From: Caldisericia bacterium
GTDB taxonomy: Bacteria > Caldisericota > Caldisericia > UBA6126
Direction of reading: 5' to 3'
Length of the DNA stretch: 40,118 nt
Assembly (NCBI GenBank): GCA_023146045.1
Contig: JAGLCW010000023.1
Span: 1 to 40,118 of the forward strand
Part shown: in pieces, positions 31,844 to 39,141 of the stretch
Numbering within the stretch: the first letter of the stretch is position 1
How the letters are laid out: the number at the start of each line of letters is the position of its first letter
Notes under the pieces: model-generated
Seen by the model: only the letters and a program-made list of their open reading frames with translations
What the model was told of the DNA's origin: nothing
The model's database searches: none
Program-made: the position numbers and the translations under genes

Positions 31844-33666
31844 TGTTTCCATTTAAATTCGGAGTTACTGAGTTTACTCCAATATTTCTATTGCTTACCA
31901 TACCGCCTTACATAGCATCATTAATTTTTGCTTTAAAATACGTACACGCAAGAAAAACAGAATTTTTTTCGTTCTTTATGTTAACATTTGTTCTAAATGT
32001 GTTGATATTTTTCACCAAAGATATGATTACGCTTTTAGTTGTTTACGAGATGGTTTCTTTATTTAGTTTCCCTTTGATCCTACAAGAAAGAATTAAAGAA
32101 TCCTTTAAAGCAGCTAAATTATATTTTTTCTTTTCATTATTGAGCGGAGTACTTATTTTTGGTGGTTTAATATTTCTCACAAATCCAGATTTTAAATTAA
32201 CTGCTGCAGCTTTAATGGGTATAGGGTTTTTGATAAAAGCCGGTGGATATCCATTTCATGTTTGGCTACCGGAAGCTCATCCAGTTGCTCCATCGCCTGC
32301 ATCTGCTATACTTTCAGGTTGCATAATAAAAATTGGTTTCTTTGGAATGGTGCAAACGTTTTTGTTGATAGAAGCCCCACCTATTTTTGGTGGAGTACTT
32401 TTAGTGATTGCGCTTATTACAATGTTCTATGGTGTACTACAGGCGTTAACACAGTCTAATTGCAAAAGAATGCTAGCATATCACAGTGTCAGTCAAATGG
32501 GCTATATATTAATGGGTTTAGCTTTGTTCATAATGTTTAAGAATTATGATGCCCTGGCTGCAGGAATTTTACACGCAGTGAACCATGCTTGGTTCAAGTC
32601 AGCTTTATTTATTTCTGCCGGTGTCTTGGTAATCTATTTTAGCACACTCGACATGTATTCTATACGCGGTTTCTTGAAAAAGAAATGGCTCGTAGCTGTG
32701 CTATTTCTTATAGCCGTGATGGGAATTTCTGGAGTCCCTTTTACAAATGGGTTTGTTTCCAAAAATGCATTACATGAATCATTAATGCTTCATTTTTCTA
32801 TTCTGTTTATTGTTGCAGAAGCAATATTTCTTATAACAGCTGTCGGTACATTTGCTTCAAATTTCAAAATGTTTTACTTAACTTCTTTTAGATCAATGCG
32901 GAAAAAATATAAAATGAGATTTGACTGGAGAGAGGTTGTTCCATTATCTTTGTTGGCAATATTGGTTTTATCGTTTGGAATCGTTCCAATCTTGTACAAA
33001 AGTTTTCTTCCTGAAATGTTCGGTTCGTTCTCTCATGTTTTAGAAAACTTAACTATCGGGAATCATGGTTTTGTACATTCTGCTATGGCTTTTATCTGGA
33101 TAGTTTTTTTTGGAATTGTACTAATTGCCATCGGGCTTAAAAAAGGTTGGTTTCACCTACAAATACCTTATTCGTTAACTCCTCTTTCTTGGTGGTTTAG
33201 TTTATACAACGCAGGAATGAATTTCATGAAAGGTAGATGTAATGATTTTGACAAAAAGATAACCATATTCTATGACAAACTTACTGCTTTTTTTGTAAGT
33301 TCTTGGTTTCTTAAGAATCAAAAGATATCAACATGTGTTTATGCCGAGAAAATGAATAATAACCTTCCTAGTGCATGCTGTAGAGTTGAAAAGATTTTGA
33401 ATATTACTGGCAATGCAATAATACCTGGTGAAAATACTATATCTTCTATGATTTCTAAATCGTCAAACACTGTGGATATTCAAGTGTTTTCATTTTGGAA
33501 TTGGGTTAAAGATTTGTTTATAAACATTTTTGCTGCAACAGATAAAGCAGACGAAAAAAATGCAAAGATTTATGACTTTGTAGCAACAAACATCGGGAAA
33601 AATGTCATTACAGTTACGACAATATTTACGGCAATTGGCTTTATATTGTTTCTATTCCTCTTTTAA
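31843..33666 (+). CDS. Complex-I/Mrp-type antiporter subunit with C-terminal extension, second of a pair
   Basis: The 607-aa product is a paralog of the preceding gene, sharing WLPEAHPVAPSPASA. The TM5 glutamate (Glu69, VVYEMVSLF), TM7 lysine (Lys132) and Lys163 (SGCIIKIGFFG) are present. After the core, about 160 residues (450-607) form an amphipathic, partly soluble extension ending in a hydrophobic helix (VITVTTIFTAIGFILFLFLF), which recalls the long lateral helix region of NuoL-type subunits but is not clearly homologous by eye. No Shine-Dalgarno is present; translation probably restarts at TAATG. With its partner it may form a two-protein ion translocator or join a complex encoded elsewhere. 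Confidence 0.87.
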   Translation: MFPFKFGVTEFTPIFLLLTIPPYIASLIFALKYVHARKTEFFSFFMLTFVLNVLIFFTKDMITLLVVYEMVSLFSFPLILQERIKESFKAAKLYFFFSLLSGVLIFGGLIFLTNPDFKLTAAALMGIGFLIKAGGYPFHVWLPEAHPVAPSPASAILSGCIIKIGFFGMVQTFLLIEAPPIFGGVLLVIALITMFYGVLQALTQSNCKRMLAYHSVSQMGYILMGLALFIMFKNYDALAAGILHAVNHAWFKSALFISAGVLVIYFSTLDMYSIRGFLKKKWLVAVLFLIAVMGISGVPFTNGFVSKNALHESLMLHFSILFIVAEAIFLITAVGTFASNFKMFYLTSFRSMRKKYKMRFDWREVVPLSLLAILVLSFGIVPILYKSFLPEMFGSFSHVLENLTIGNHGFVHSAMAFIWIVFFGIVLIAIGLKKGWFHLQIPYSLTPLSWWFSLYNAGMNFMKGRCNDFDKKITIFYDKLTAFFVSSWFLKNQKISTCVYAEKMNNNLPSACCRVEKILNITGNAIIPGENTISSMISKSSNTVDIQVFSFWNWVKDLFINIFAATDKADEKNAKIYDFVATNIGKNVITVTTIFTAIGFILFLFLF

Positions 33667-33695
33667 ACTAATGATCGCAGATACAGGATAAATTT

Positions 33696-33724
33696 TTGAT
33701 ATTTCCTTAAAAATATGGTATTAA
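33696..33724 (+). promoter_or_regulatory. Promoter predicted to give a leaderless mRNA for the rsmA operon
   Basis: TTGATA (33696-33701, 5 of 6), 17 bp, then TATTAA (33719-33724, 4 of 6). Six nucleotides separate the -10 box from the ATG at 33731, so the transcript should start at or next to the start codon. No Shine-Dalgarno precedes that ATG. The geometry matches the rodZ promoter. Confidence 0.5.
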
Positions 33725-33730
33725 TTCTGT

Positions 33731-33970
33731 ATGGAATGCAAGCTTAGTGTGTTTATTAAATGGTTTTTATTGTTATTGTGTGTTTTTATGTTTTTCTTTG
33801 CTGGGAAAAATATCTCAATTCGAAAAAGTTCATTTGTTTACAGTTTTTATACTTACCACAGAACTTTATCTTCCTTTTACAAAAATACACCAAAAGTTCA
33901 TGAGTTTTTAAATTACCCAAAAGAAGAAGTGATTCTTTTCAGTGGATGCATTTTAAACATTGATCCATGA
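33731..33970 (+). CDS. Small membrane protein of unknown function upstream of rsmA
   Basis: The 79-aa product has one N-terminal transmembrane helix (residues 6-24, KWFLLLLCVFMFFFAG) and a short basic, tyrosine-rich tail. I do not recognise it. Support for it being real: a promoter with -35 and -10 boxes placed exactly for a leaderless start, an ATGA overlap with rsmA, and the lack of any Shine-Dalgarno for rsmA itself, which suggests rsmA is translated by coupling to this frame. Confidence 0.6.
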   Translation: MECKLSVFIKWFLLLLCVFMFFFAGKNISIRKSSFVYSFYTYHRTLSSFYKNTPKVHEFLNYPKEEVILFSGCILNIDP

Positions 33971-34746
33971 TTAGACCAAAAAAATCACTAGGACAAAATT
34001 TTCTAACGAATGTCGCTATTTTGGAAAAAATAAAAAATGCACTGGAACTAAAAGAAAACGATACACTGTTAGAAATTGGACCTGGTCCAGGCTCTTTAAC
34101 AAATTACCTGTTACCTTTTACTTCAAACTACTCGTCAATAGAAATTGATGAAAGATTCACAACAGCACTGGGAGAGTTAAAAAGTAAATATCCATTTTTT
34201 AATCCTTTCTATGGAGATTTTTTAAATGTGTCTTTAGAGAGTTTTAAAGAATGTAAAAAAGTAGTTGGCAATTTACCTTACAACATATCTACACCAATTA
34301 TGGAAAGAGTTGCTTTAGAACTTAATCCAGAAATTGTAGTTTGTATGTTTGCCGAAGGAACTGCAGACAGATACACGGCACAAGTTGGAACAGATAATTA
34401 TTCCTCTGGATCAGTATTTATACAATCTTTTTTTGACGTTAAACAAGTTTGCACAGTTAAAAAAGGTTCATTCTATCCACCACCAAAAATTAACTCTAAA
34501 GTACTCTTGTTTAAGCCATTGACGGTGAATAAGAAGGAAACGTTGCTGTTTACTAAATTTGTCCAGAGGTTATTTTCATTTAGAAGAAAAACCTTGTACA
34601 ATGCGTTAAAGAATTCTACGAACCAAAGTATTGCTAAGAGAATTAAAGATACGTATTCAGGTAGCTTAGGTAGACGACCAGAAATGATTTCAAAAGAGGA
34701 ATTTCAAGCATTATATGAGTTATTCAAGAGGTATGAAAAATCATGA
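33967..34746 (+). CDS. rsmA: 16S rRNA dimethyladenosine transferase RsmA (KsgA)
   Basis: RsmA dimethylates two adjacent adenines in the 3'-terminal helix of 16S rRNA late in 30S assembly. The 259-aa product has KKSLGQNFL at the N-terminus, the SAM-binding EIGPGPGSL (36-44) and the catalytic NLPYNIS (102-108), with the usual helical C-terminal domain. Its ATG overlaps the stop of the small membrane protein by 4 nt and has no Shine-Dalgarno. ispE follows with another ATGA overlap, as in the common rsmA-ispE order of Gram-positive bacteria. Confidence 0.96.
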   Translation: MIRPKKSLGQNFLTNVAILEKIKNALELKENDTLLEIGPGPGSLTNYLLPFTSNYSSIEIDERFTTALGELKSKYPFFNPFYGDFLNVSLESFKECKKVVGNLPYNISTPIMERVALELNPEIVVCMFAEGTADRYTAQVGTDNYSSGSVFIQSFFDVKQVCTVKKGSFYPPPKINSKVLLFKPLTVNKKETLLFTKFVQRLFSFRRKTLYNALKNSTNQSIAKRIKDTYSGSLGRRPEMISKEEFQALYELFKRYEKS

Positions 34747-35594
34747 GTGAAGTAAAAAATTGCAGAGCTTATGCAAAACTGAATCTATTCTTAAGGATTA
34801 CTGGAAAAAGAGAAGACGGATATCATTTGATGGATATGGTAAATGTTGAAACAACTTTCTATGATGAGCTTCAGATTATGATAGACAAAAGAAGATCAAA
34901 CCATTGCTACATAGAAACATCACAAAACTTCAATTGCTCGCTAAGAAAAAATTTGATATATAAAGCATGGAAATGGTATACAAAAACTACTGGTAAGTCT
35001 GTACATACAAGAGTTTACTTAAAAAAGAGAATCCCAGTTGGAGCCGGTTTAGGTGGAGGATCTTCCGATGCAGCTATTTTTCTGTTAGAGATTAATGATA
35101 TCTACAAATGTTTCTCTCGTGAAGAATTAATTTCTAAGTCCGTTGAAGTCGGAGCAGACGTGCCATACTTCTTACATGGTGGACTATGTAGGGTTACTGG
35201 AATTGGAGAAATTGTAGAGCCTTTACCAGAAAATGATGAATTAAAAGAACTTAAAGGAATAATTTGTTTCCCAGGAAAACACATTGACACAAAAGATGTT
35301 TATGAAAAATTTGACGAGAACAATGAATACTTCTTATACCCTAATGAAAATCGTACAGTTCTCCCACCTGAAAATAGTTTGTACCACCCAGCAATTGAAA
35401 TTTATCCTTTAATAGAAAGATTAATGGAGGAAATACAAGACACGAACCCAGCGTATTGCGGCATGACTGGCAGCGGTAGTTCTTGCTTCGGAATATACAC
35501 TGAAAATGAACAAAGGAAAATGAAAGATTTATTTAAAAAGAAGGGATATCGAACATGGGAAGTAAACTTCATTCAAAGAAAAAGAAAAATCTAA
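34743..35594 (+). CDS. ispE: 4-diphosphocytidyl-2-C-methyl-D-erythritol kinase
   Basis: IspE phosphorylates CDP-methylerythritol in the non-mevalonate (MEP) isoprenoid pathway. The 283-aa GHMP kinase has AKLNLFLRITGKREDGYH near the start, the ATP loop PVGAGLGGGSSDAA (98-111) and the C-terminal MTGSGSSCFGIY motif. The ATG overlaps rsmA by 4 nt; a GAGG lies about 11 nt upstream. The last 40 nt overlap the next gene. Its presence shows that isoprenoids are made by the MEP route. Confidence 0.95.
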   Translation: MSEVKNCRAYAKLNLFLRITGKREDGYHLMDMVNVETTFYDELQIMIDKRRSNHCYIETSQNFNCSLRKNLIYKAWKWYTKTTGKSVHTRVYLKKRIPVGAGLGGGSSDAAIFLLEINDIYKCFSREELISKSVEVGADVPYFLHGGLCRVTGIGEIVEPLPENDELKELKGIICFPGKHIDTKDVYEKFDENNEYFLYPNENRTVLPPENSLYHPAIEIYPLIERLMEEIQDTNPAYCGMTGSGSSCFGIYTENEQRKMKDLFKKKGYRTWEVNFIQRKRKI

Positions 35595-35992
35595 ACAAAA
35601 AAGGTATTAATCCAGGAATCATTGTTTTAGTTTTTTCGATTTTATTTTTTGTTTTTTTAATATATTTACACAATAATCCTGGTTTATTCACAAAACCTAT
35701 TGATAACCAAGAAAAATACGTACTCGTAGCTAATGCCGATGAAGGTACAGAACGATATTTTGATTTAAACCAAGATCAACTTATTGCAGAAGATGGTTAT
35801 ATAGGTAAGGTAATTATAGAAATTGCGAACAAAAGAGTTAGAGTAAAGGAATCGTCTTGCCCAAAGCAGACATGCGTAAAGTCTGGATGGATATCAAGCA
35901 TTGGAGAGACAATAATTTGTGCTCCGAACAAAATCATTTTAAAAATACGTGGATCAAAAAAAACAGTAGTTCCAGAATTGTACAACAATTGA
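35555..35992 (+). CDS. Membrane-anchored NusG domain II protein
   Basis: The 145-aa product has a lysine-rich N-terminus, one transmembrane helix (about 20-40) and an extracytoplasmic NusG-II-type beta domain (PF07009-like) with the hallmark ESSCPKQTCVKSGWI followed by ICAPNKIILKI. It is not a transcription factor. Such proteins often occur with a Gx-type heptaprenyl-diphosphate-synthase component or Rnf/ApbE genes; here it follows ispE, which hints at prenyl or quinone metabolism, but no partner is visible. AAGGGA lies 8 nt before its ATG, inside ispE. Confidence 0.85.
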   Translation: MGSKLHSKKKKNLNKKGINPGIIVLVFSILFFVFLIYLHNNPGLFTKPIDNQEKYVLVANADEGTERYFDLNQDQLIAEDGYIGKVIIEIANKRVRVKESSCPKQTCVKSGWISSIGETIICAPNKIILKIRGSKKTVVPELYNN

Positions 35993-36025
35993 AATATGCA
36001 ATAACCCCAAAAGATTTTTTAACAT

Positions 36026-36406
36026 TTACCCCTTTGAAGCAATAGCTTCAATTTCAACCTTACAATTTTTTGGCAGAGTTTTTACTGCTACACAAGCTCT
36101 TGATGGGGGATTATTTTTGAAATATTGCCCATATACTTCATTAACTTCAGAAAAATCATTCATATTACTTAAAAAAATTGTGACCTTTACTATATTTTCG
36201 TAAGTTAGGCCAACTTCCTGTAAGATTGCTCCAATGTGACCAAGAGCGATATTTGTCTCTTCTTTTGGAGAGGTAGGATTGTATAGTCCAGTTAAGGGAT
36301 CTAATGGTATTTGACCAGAAATAAATACTAAATTACCACAGATTACTGCCTGAGAATAAGGCCCAATTGCAGCTGGAGCGTGTTTTGTCTGTACAATCTT
36401 TTTCAT
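36026..36406 (-). CDS. ridA: RidA family reactive-intermediate deaminase
   Basis: RidA hydrolyses reactive enamines and imines made by PLP enzymes, releasing ammonia. The 126-aa product has the family N-terminus (APAAIGPYSQAV), FISGQIP, the active-site arginine in PPSRACVAV (near residue 105) and the C-terminal VEIEAIA glutamate. GAGGAG lies 6 nt before the ATG, with a promoter upstream. It is a single-gene unit converging on the ispE operon. Confidence 0.95.
   Translation of the reverse strand: MKKIVQTKHAPAAIGPYSQAVICGNLVFISGQIPLDPLTGLYNPTSPKEETNIALGHIGAILQEVGLTYENIVKVTIFLSNMNDFSEVNEVYGQYFKNNPPSRACVAVKTLPKNCKVEIEAIASKG
36034..36054 (+). terminator. Hairpin after the NusG-II gene, inside the end of ridA
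   Basis: TTGAAGC (36034-36040), AATA loop and GCTTCAA (36045-36051) form a perfect 7-bp stem followed by TTTC. It lies 42 nt after the NusG-II gene stop, within the last codons of the opposing ridA. The T-run is short, so this is a weak candidate. Confidence 0.35.
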
Positions 36407-36432
36407 ACTTTTCTCCTCGTTTTTTATATAAT

Positions 36433-36461
36433 AGTATAGAGGAAAATTGAAAATATTTGAA
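36433..36461 (-). promoter_or_regulatory. Promoter for ridA
   Basis: On the minus strand, TTCAAA (36456-36461, 4 of 6), 17 bp, then TATACT (36433-36438, 5 of 6). The transcript would start near 36426, upstream of GAGGAG. Confidence 0.5.
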
Positions 36462-36493
36462 AATAATTTGTAACCAGTTGCATCGAAAACTAC

Positions 36494-36521
36494 TTGACTA
36501 TGTGTTGTTTTGCAGTAACAT
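36494..36521 (+). promoter_or_regulatory. Promoter for rplU and downstream genes
   Basis: TTGACT (36494-36499, 5 of 6), 16 bp, then TAACAT (36516-36521, 4 of 6). It would leave a leader of about 45 nt before the rplU ATG. I see no convincing L21-type leader structure. Confidence 0.5.
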
Positions 36522-36572
36522 TGAACCTTGGATAATTGTAATTTAGATATTTAAGCATTTTTGGAGGATTAT

Positions 36573-36878
36573 ATGTATGCAGTTATAGAAACAGGCGGAA
36601 AACAGTATAAGGTTGAAGAAGGTCAAATTCTTCGTGTTGAAAAGCTTGATAAAGAAAAAGGCGATGAGATAACTTTTGCCCCAATAATGGTTGGTGGAGA
36701 AGAAGCAATCGTAGGTAAAGAAGTTGAGAATTATAAAGTTAAAGCAAGCATTCTTCGTGCCGACGAAAAAAAGAAAAAAATAATTGTTTTCTTTTACAGA
36801 AATAAAACTAATGAGCACAAAAGAAAAGGCCATAGGCAGCATTATTCTGAGATTAAAATATTATCTATCGGGAGGTAA
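36573..36878 (+). CDS. rplU: Large-subunit ribosomal protein bL21
   Basis: The 101-aa product is a full L21: YAVIETGGKQYKVEEGQ at the start, then IVGKEVENYKVKA and the C-terminal KRKGHRQHYSEIKI. GGAGG lies 5 nt before the ATG at 36573; an in-frame start four codons upstream is not supported. The usual followers, a ysxB-type protease gene and rpmA (L27), are absent, and a metabolic gene follows after 2 nt. Confidence 0.96.
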   Translation: MYAVIETGGKQYKVEEGQILRVEKLDKEKGDEITFAPIMVGGEEAIVGKEVENYKVKASILRADEKKKKIIVFFYRNKTNEHKRKGHRQHYSEIKILSIGR

Positions 36879-36880
36879 CT

Positions 36881-38194
36881 ATGAAACGCAATGTTATTAT
36901 CATGGGAGCAGCTGGAAGAGATTTCCACAACTTTAACGTATTTTTCCGTGACAACAAAGACTACAACGTAGTAGCATTTACTGCTACACAAATTCCAAAT
37001 ATTGATGACAGGAAATACCCAAAAGAGTTATCTGGTCATTTATACCCACAAGGAATTCCTATTTACGAAGAAAAAGAATTACCAGAACTTATAGAAAAGA
37101 ACAACATTGACGTAGTAGTATTTGCTTATTCAGATCAACCATACCAAGTTGTTATGAACAAATCTGCTTTAGTTAATGCTTGTGGACCAGATTTTTGGTT
37201 AATGGGCTACAACAACACAATTGTAAAATCTACAAAACCATTATTGTCTGTTTGTGCAGTACGTACTGGTTGTGGAAAATCACAAACAAGCAGAGAAGTT
37301 GTTAGAATCTTAAACCGTATGGGCAAAAAGGTTGCAGCAATTCGTCATCCAATGCCATATGGTGATTTAGCAAAACAAGCAGTACAAAGATTTGCTACAC
37401 TAGAAGATCTTAAAAAACATGAATGCACAATTGAAGAAATGGAAGAGTATGAACCATATATTGCAATGGGTGCTGTAATTTTTGCTGGAGTAGACTACGA
37501 AGCAATTTTACGCGAAGCTGAAAAAGAAGCTGATGTAATTTTATGGGACGGCGGAAACAACGATATGCCATTCTACAAATCTGATTATCAGATTACAATA
37601 GTAGACCCAACACGTCCATTTGACGAAATTTCCTATTATCCAGGAGAAGTAAATGTACGCATGGCAGATTGCATCATCATTAACAAAGAAGAAACAGCAG
37701 ATTTAGAAGATGTAATTGATGTTCGCGACAACTGTAGAGAAATTAACCCAAACGCAGTAATTATAGATGCTACATCCCCACTTTCAATTGAAAATCCAGA
37801 TTCAATTAGAGGAAAACGTGTGTTGGTCGTAGAAGATGGCCCAACACTAACTCACGGTGAAATGGATATCGGAGCTGGTTATTTAGCAGCTAAAAAATGC
37901 GGAGCAGAAATTATTGATCCAAAGCCGTATGCGGTAGGATCAATTAAAGCTGCTTACGAAAAATATCCACAGCTAGATCAAATTGTTCCAGCTCTTGGTT
38001 ATTACGAAGAACAGTTAAGAGAATTAGAAGAAACAATTAACTCTGCAGATTGTGATGCAGTTGTAATCGGTACACCAATTGATCTTAGCCGTATAATAAA
38101 TATTAAAAAACCAGCTATTAGAATTGGTTACGAATTACAAGAAATTGGACATCCTACATTAGAAGACTTGTTAAAAGTAAAATTCGGTAAGTAA
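36881..38194 (+). CDS. Cyclic-2,3-diphosphoglycerate-synthetase-like P-loop protein
   Basis: The 437-aa product resembles the family named after the archaeal cyclic 2,3-diphosphoglycerate synthetase. It has an N-terminal Rossmann-like domain (VIIMGAAGRDFHNFNVFFR) and a P-loop NTPase domain with Walker A RTGCGKSQ (128-135), followed by ILWDGGNNDMPFY and the late RVLVVEDGPTLTHGEM. Bacterial members have no proven role, so cyclic-DPG synthesis should not be assumed. GGGAGG lies 5 nt before the ATG, and the ornithine carbamoyltransferase gene follows after 10 nt with its own Shine-Dalgarno, so the two are probably co-expressed. Confidence 0.85.
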   Translation: MKRNVIIMGAAGRDFHNFNVFFRDNKDYNVVAFTATQIPNIDDRKYPKELSGHLYPQGIPIYEEKELPELIEKNNIDVVVFAYSDQPYQVVMNKSALVNACGPDFWLMGYNNTIVKSTKPLLSVCAVRTGCGKSQTSREVVRILNRMGKKVAAIRHPMPYGDLAKQAVQRFATLEDLKKHECTIEEMEEYEPYIAMGAVIFAGVDYEAILREAEKEADVILWDGGNNDMPFYKSDYQITIVDPTRPFDEISYYPGEVNVRMADCIIINKEETADLEDVIDVRDNCREINPNAVIIDATSPLSIENPDSIRGKRVLVVEDGPTLTHGEMDIGAGYLAAKKCGAEIIDPKPYAVGSIKAAYEKYPQLDQIVPALGYYEEQLRELEETINSADCDAVVIGTPIDLSRIINIKKPAIRIGYELQEIGHPTLEDLLKVKFGK

Positions 38195-38204
38195 GGAGCT
38201 GATT

Positions 38205-39140
38205 ATGCCCGGTTTATATCAAGGAAGAAACTTTGTATCGATCCACGATTATACAGTAGAAGATATGCAGCGAATATTTGATTTATGCAAAATACTCAAA
38301 CTTGAAGAGCAAACAAATCAAAGAAAACCAATTTTAAAAGATAAAAATCTTGGAATGATATTTGAGAAATCATCAACAAGAACGAGGGTATCTTTTGAAA
38401 TAGGTATGAACCAAATGGGTGGGAAAGCATTGTTCCTTAGTAGCAAGGATATACAATTAGGTAGAGGCGAAACAATTGCTGACACAGCAAAAGTACTAAG
38501 TCGCTATTTAGACGGACTTATGGCTAGAGTATTTTCACACGACACTATATTGCAATTAGCTGAAAATGCCACATGCCCAGTAATTAACGGACTATCTGAT
38601 TTTTTACATCCTTGCCAAGCAGTTGCAGATTTCTTCACTATGTACGAAAAAAGAGGTTTCCTTAAAGGATTACATTTAACCTATATAGGTGACAGCAATA
38701 ATGTTTCCAACTCATTAATGATGGCAGCAGCTAAGACTGGTGTTAACATTACAATATCTTCTCCATCTGGGTATACCCCAAACGAGAAAATAATGAAATG
38801 GTGGAAAGAAGATGCACCATTAACAGGAGCTTCTTTAAACATAGTACCTAATCCTGTAAAGGCAGTGGAAAAAGCCGATTTCATATATACAGATGTTTGG
38901 GCTTCTATGGGTCAAGAGGAAGAGACTGAAAAGAGGAGAAAAATCTTTAGCGCATATCAAGTAAACGATGCTTTACTAGATAAAGCTCCAGATGAAGCTC
39001 TTGTATTGCACTGTCTTCCAGCTCATAGGGGAGATGAGATTACAGATTCAATAATGGACGGTCCAAAAGCAGCTGTTTTCGATGAAGCTGAAAATAGATT
39101 GCATGCTCAAAAAGCTATTATGGCATTATTAATGAGCTAA
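38205..39140 (+). CDS. argF: Ornithine carbamoyltransferase
   Basis: This enzyme interconverts ornithine plus carbamoyl phosphate and citrulline plus phosphate. The 311-aa product has the carbamoyl-phosphate motif STRTR (57-61), HPCQ (135-138), the ornithine loop with SMG (234-236) and HCLPAHRGDE (269-278), which separate it from aspartate carbamoyltransferase. It could be anabolic (argF) or catabolic (arcB, arginine deiminase pathway); no other arginine gene is in the window, so the symbol is tentative. GGAG lies 6 nt before the ATG. Confidence 0.93.
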   Translation: MPGLYQGRNFVSIHDYTVEDMQRIFDLCKILKLEEQTNQRKPILKDKNLGMIFEKSSTRTRVSFEIGMNQMGGKALFLSSKDIQLGRGETIADTAKVLSRYLDGLMARVFSHDTILQLAENATCPVINGLSDFLHPCQAVADFFTMYEKRGFLKGLHLTYIGDSNNVSNSLMMAAAKTGVNITISSPSGYTPNEKIMKWWKEDAPLTGASLNIVPNPVKAVEKADFIYTDVWASMGQEEETEKRRKIFSAYQVNDALLDKAPDEALVLHCLPAHRGDEITDSIMDGPKAAVFDEAENRLHAQKAIMALLMS

Positions 39141-39141
39141 T

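Noticed and set aside
30961-32330. Near-repeat DNA between the two antiporter subunits
   Set aside because: The similarity is the conserved LPEAHPVAPSPASA motif; exact identity extends only to about 17 bp, so this is ancient paralogy and not a recent duplication.
36407-36572. L21-type autoregulatory leader or riboswitch ahead of rplU
   Set aside because: I could not find a stable stem-loop in the 165-bp gap; only promoters and the Shine-Dalgarno are recognisable.
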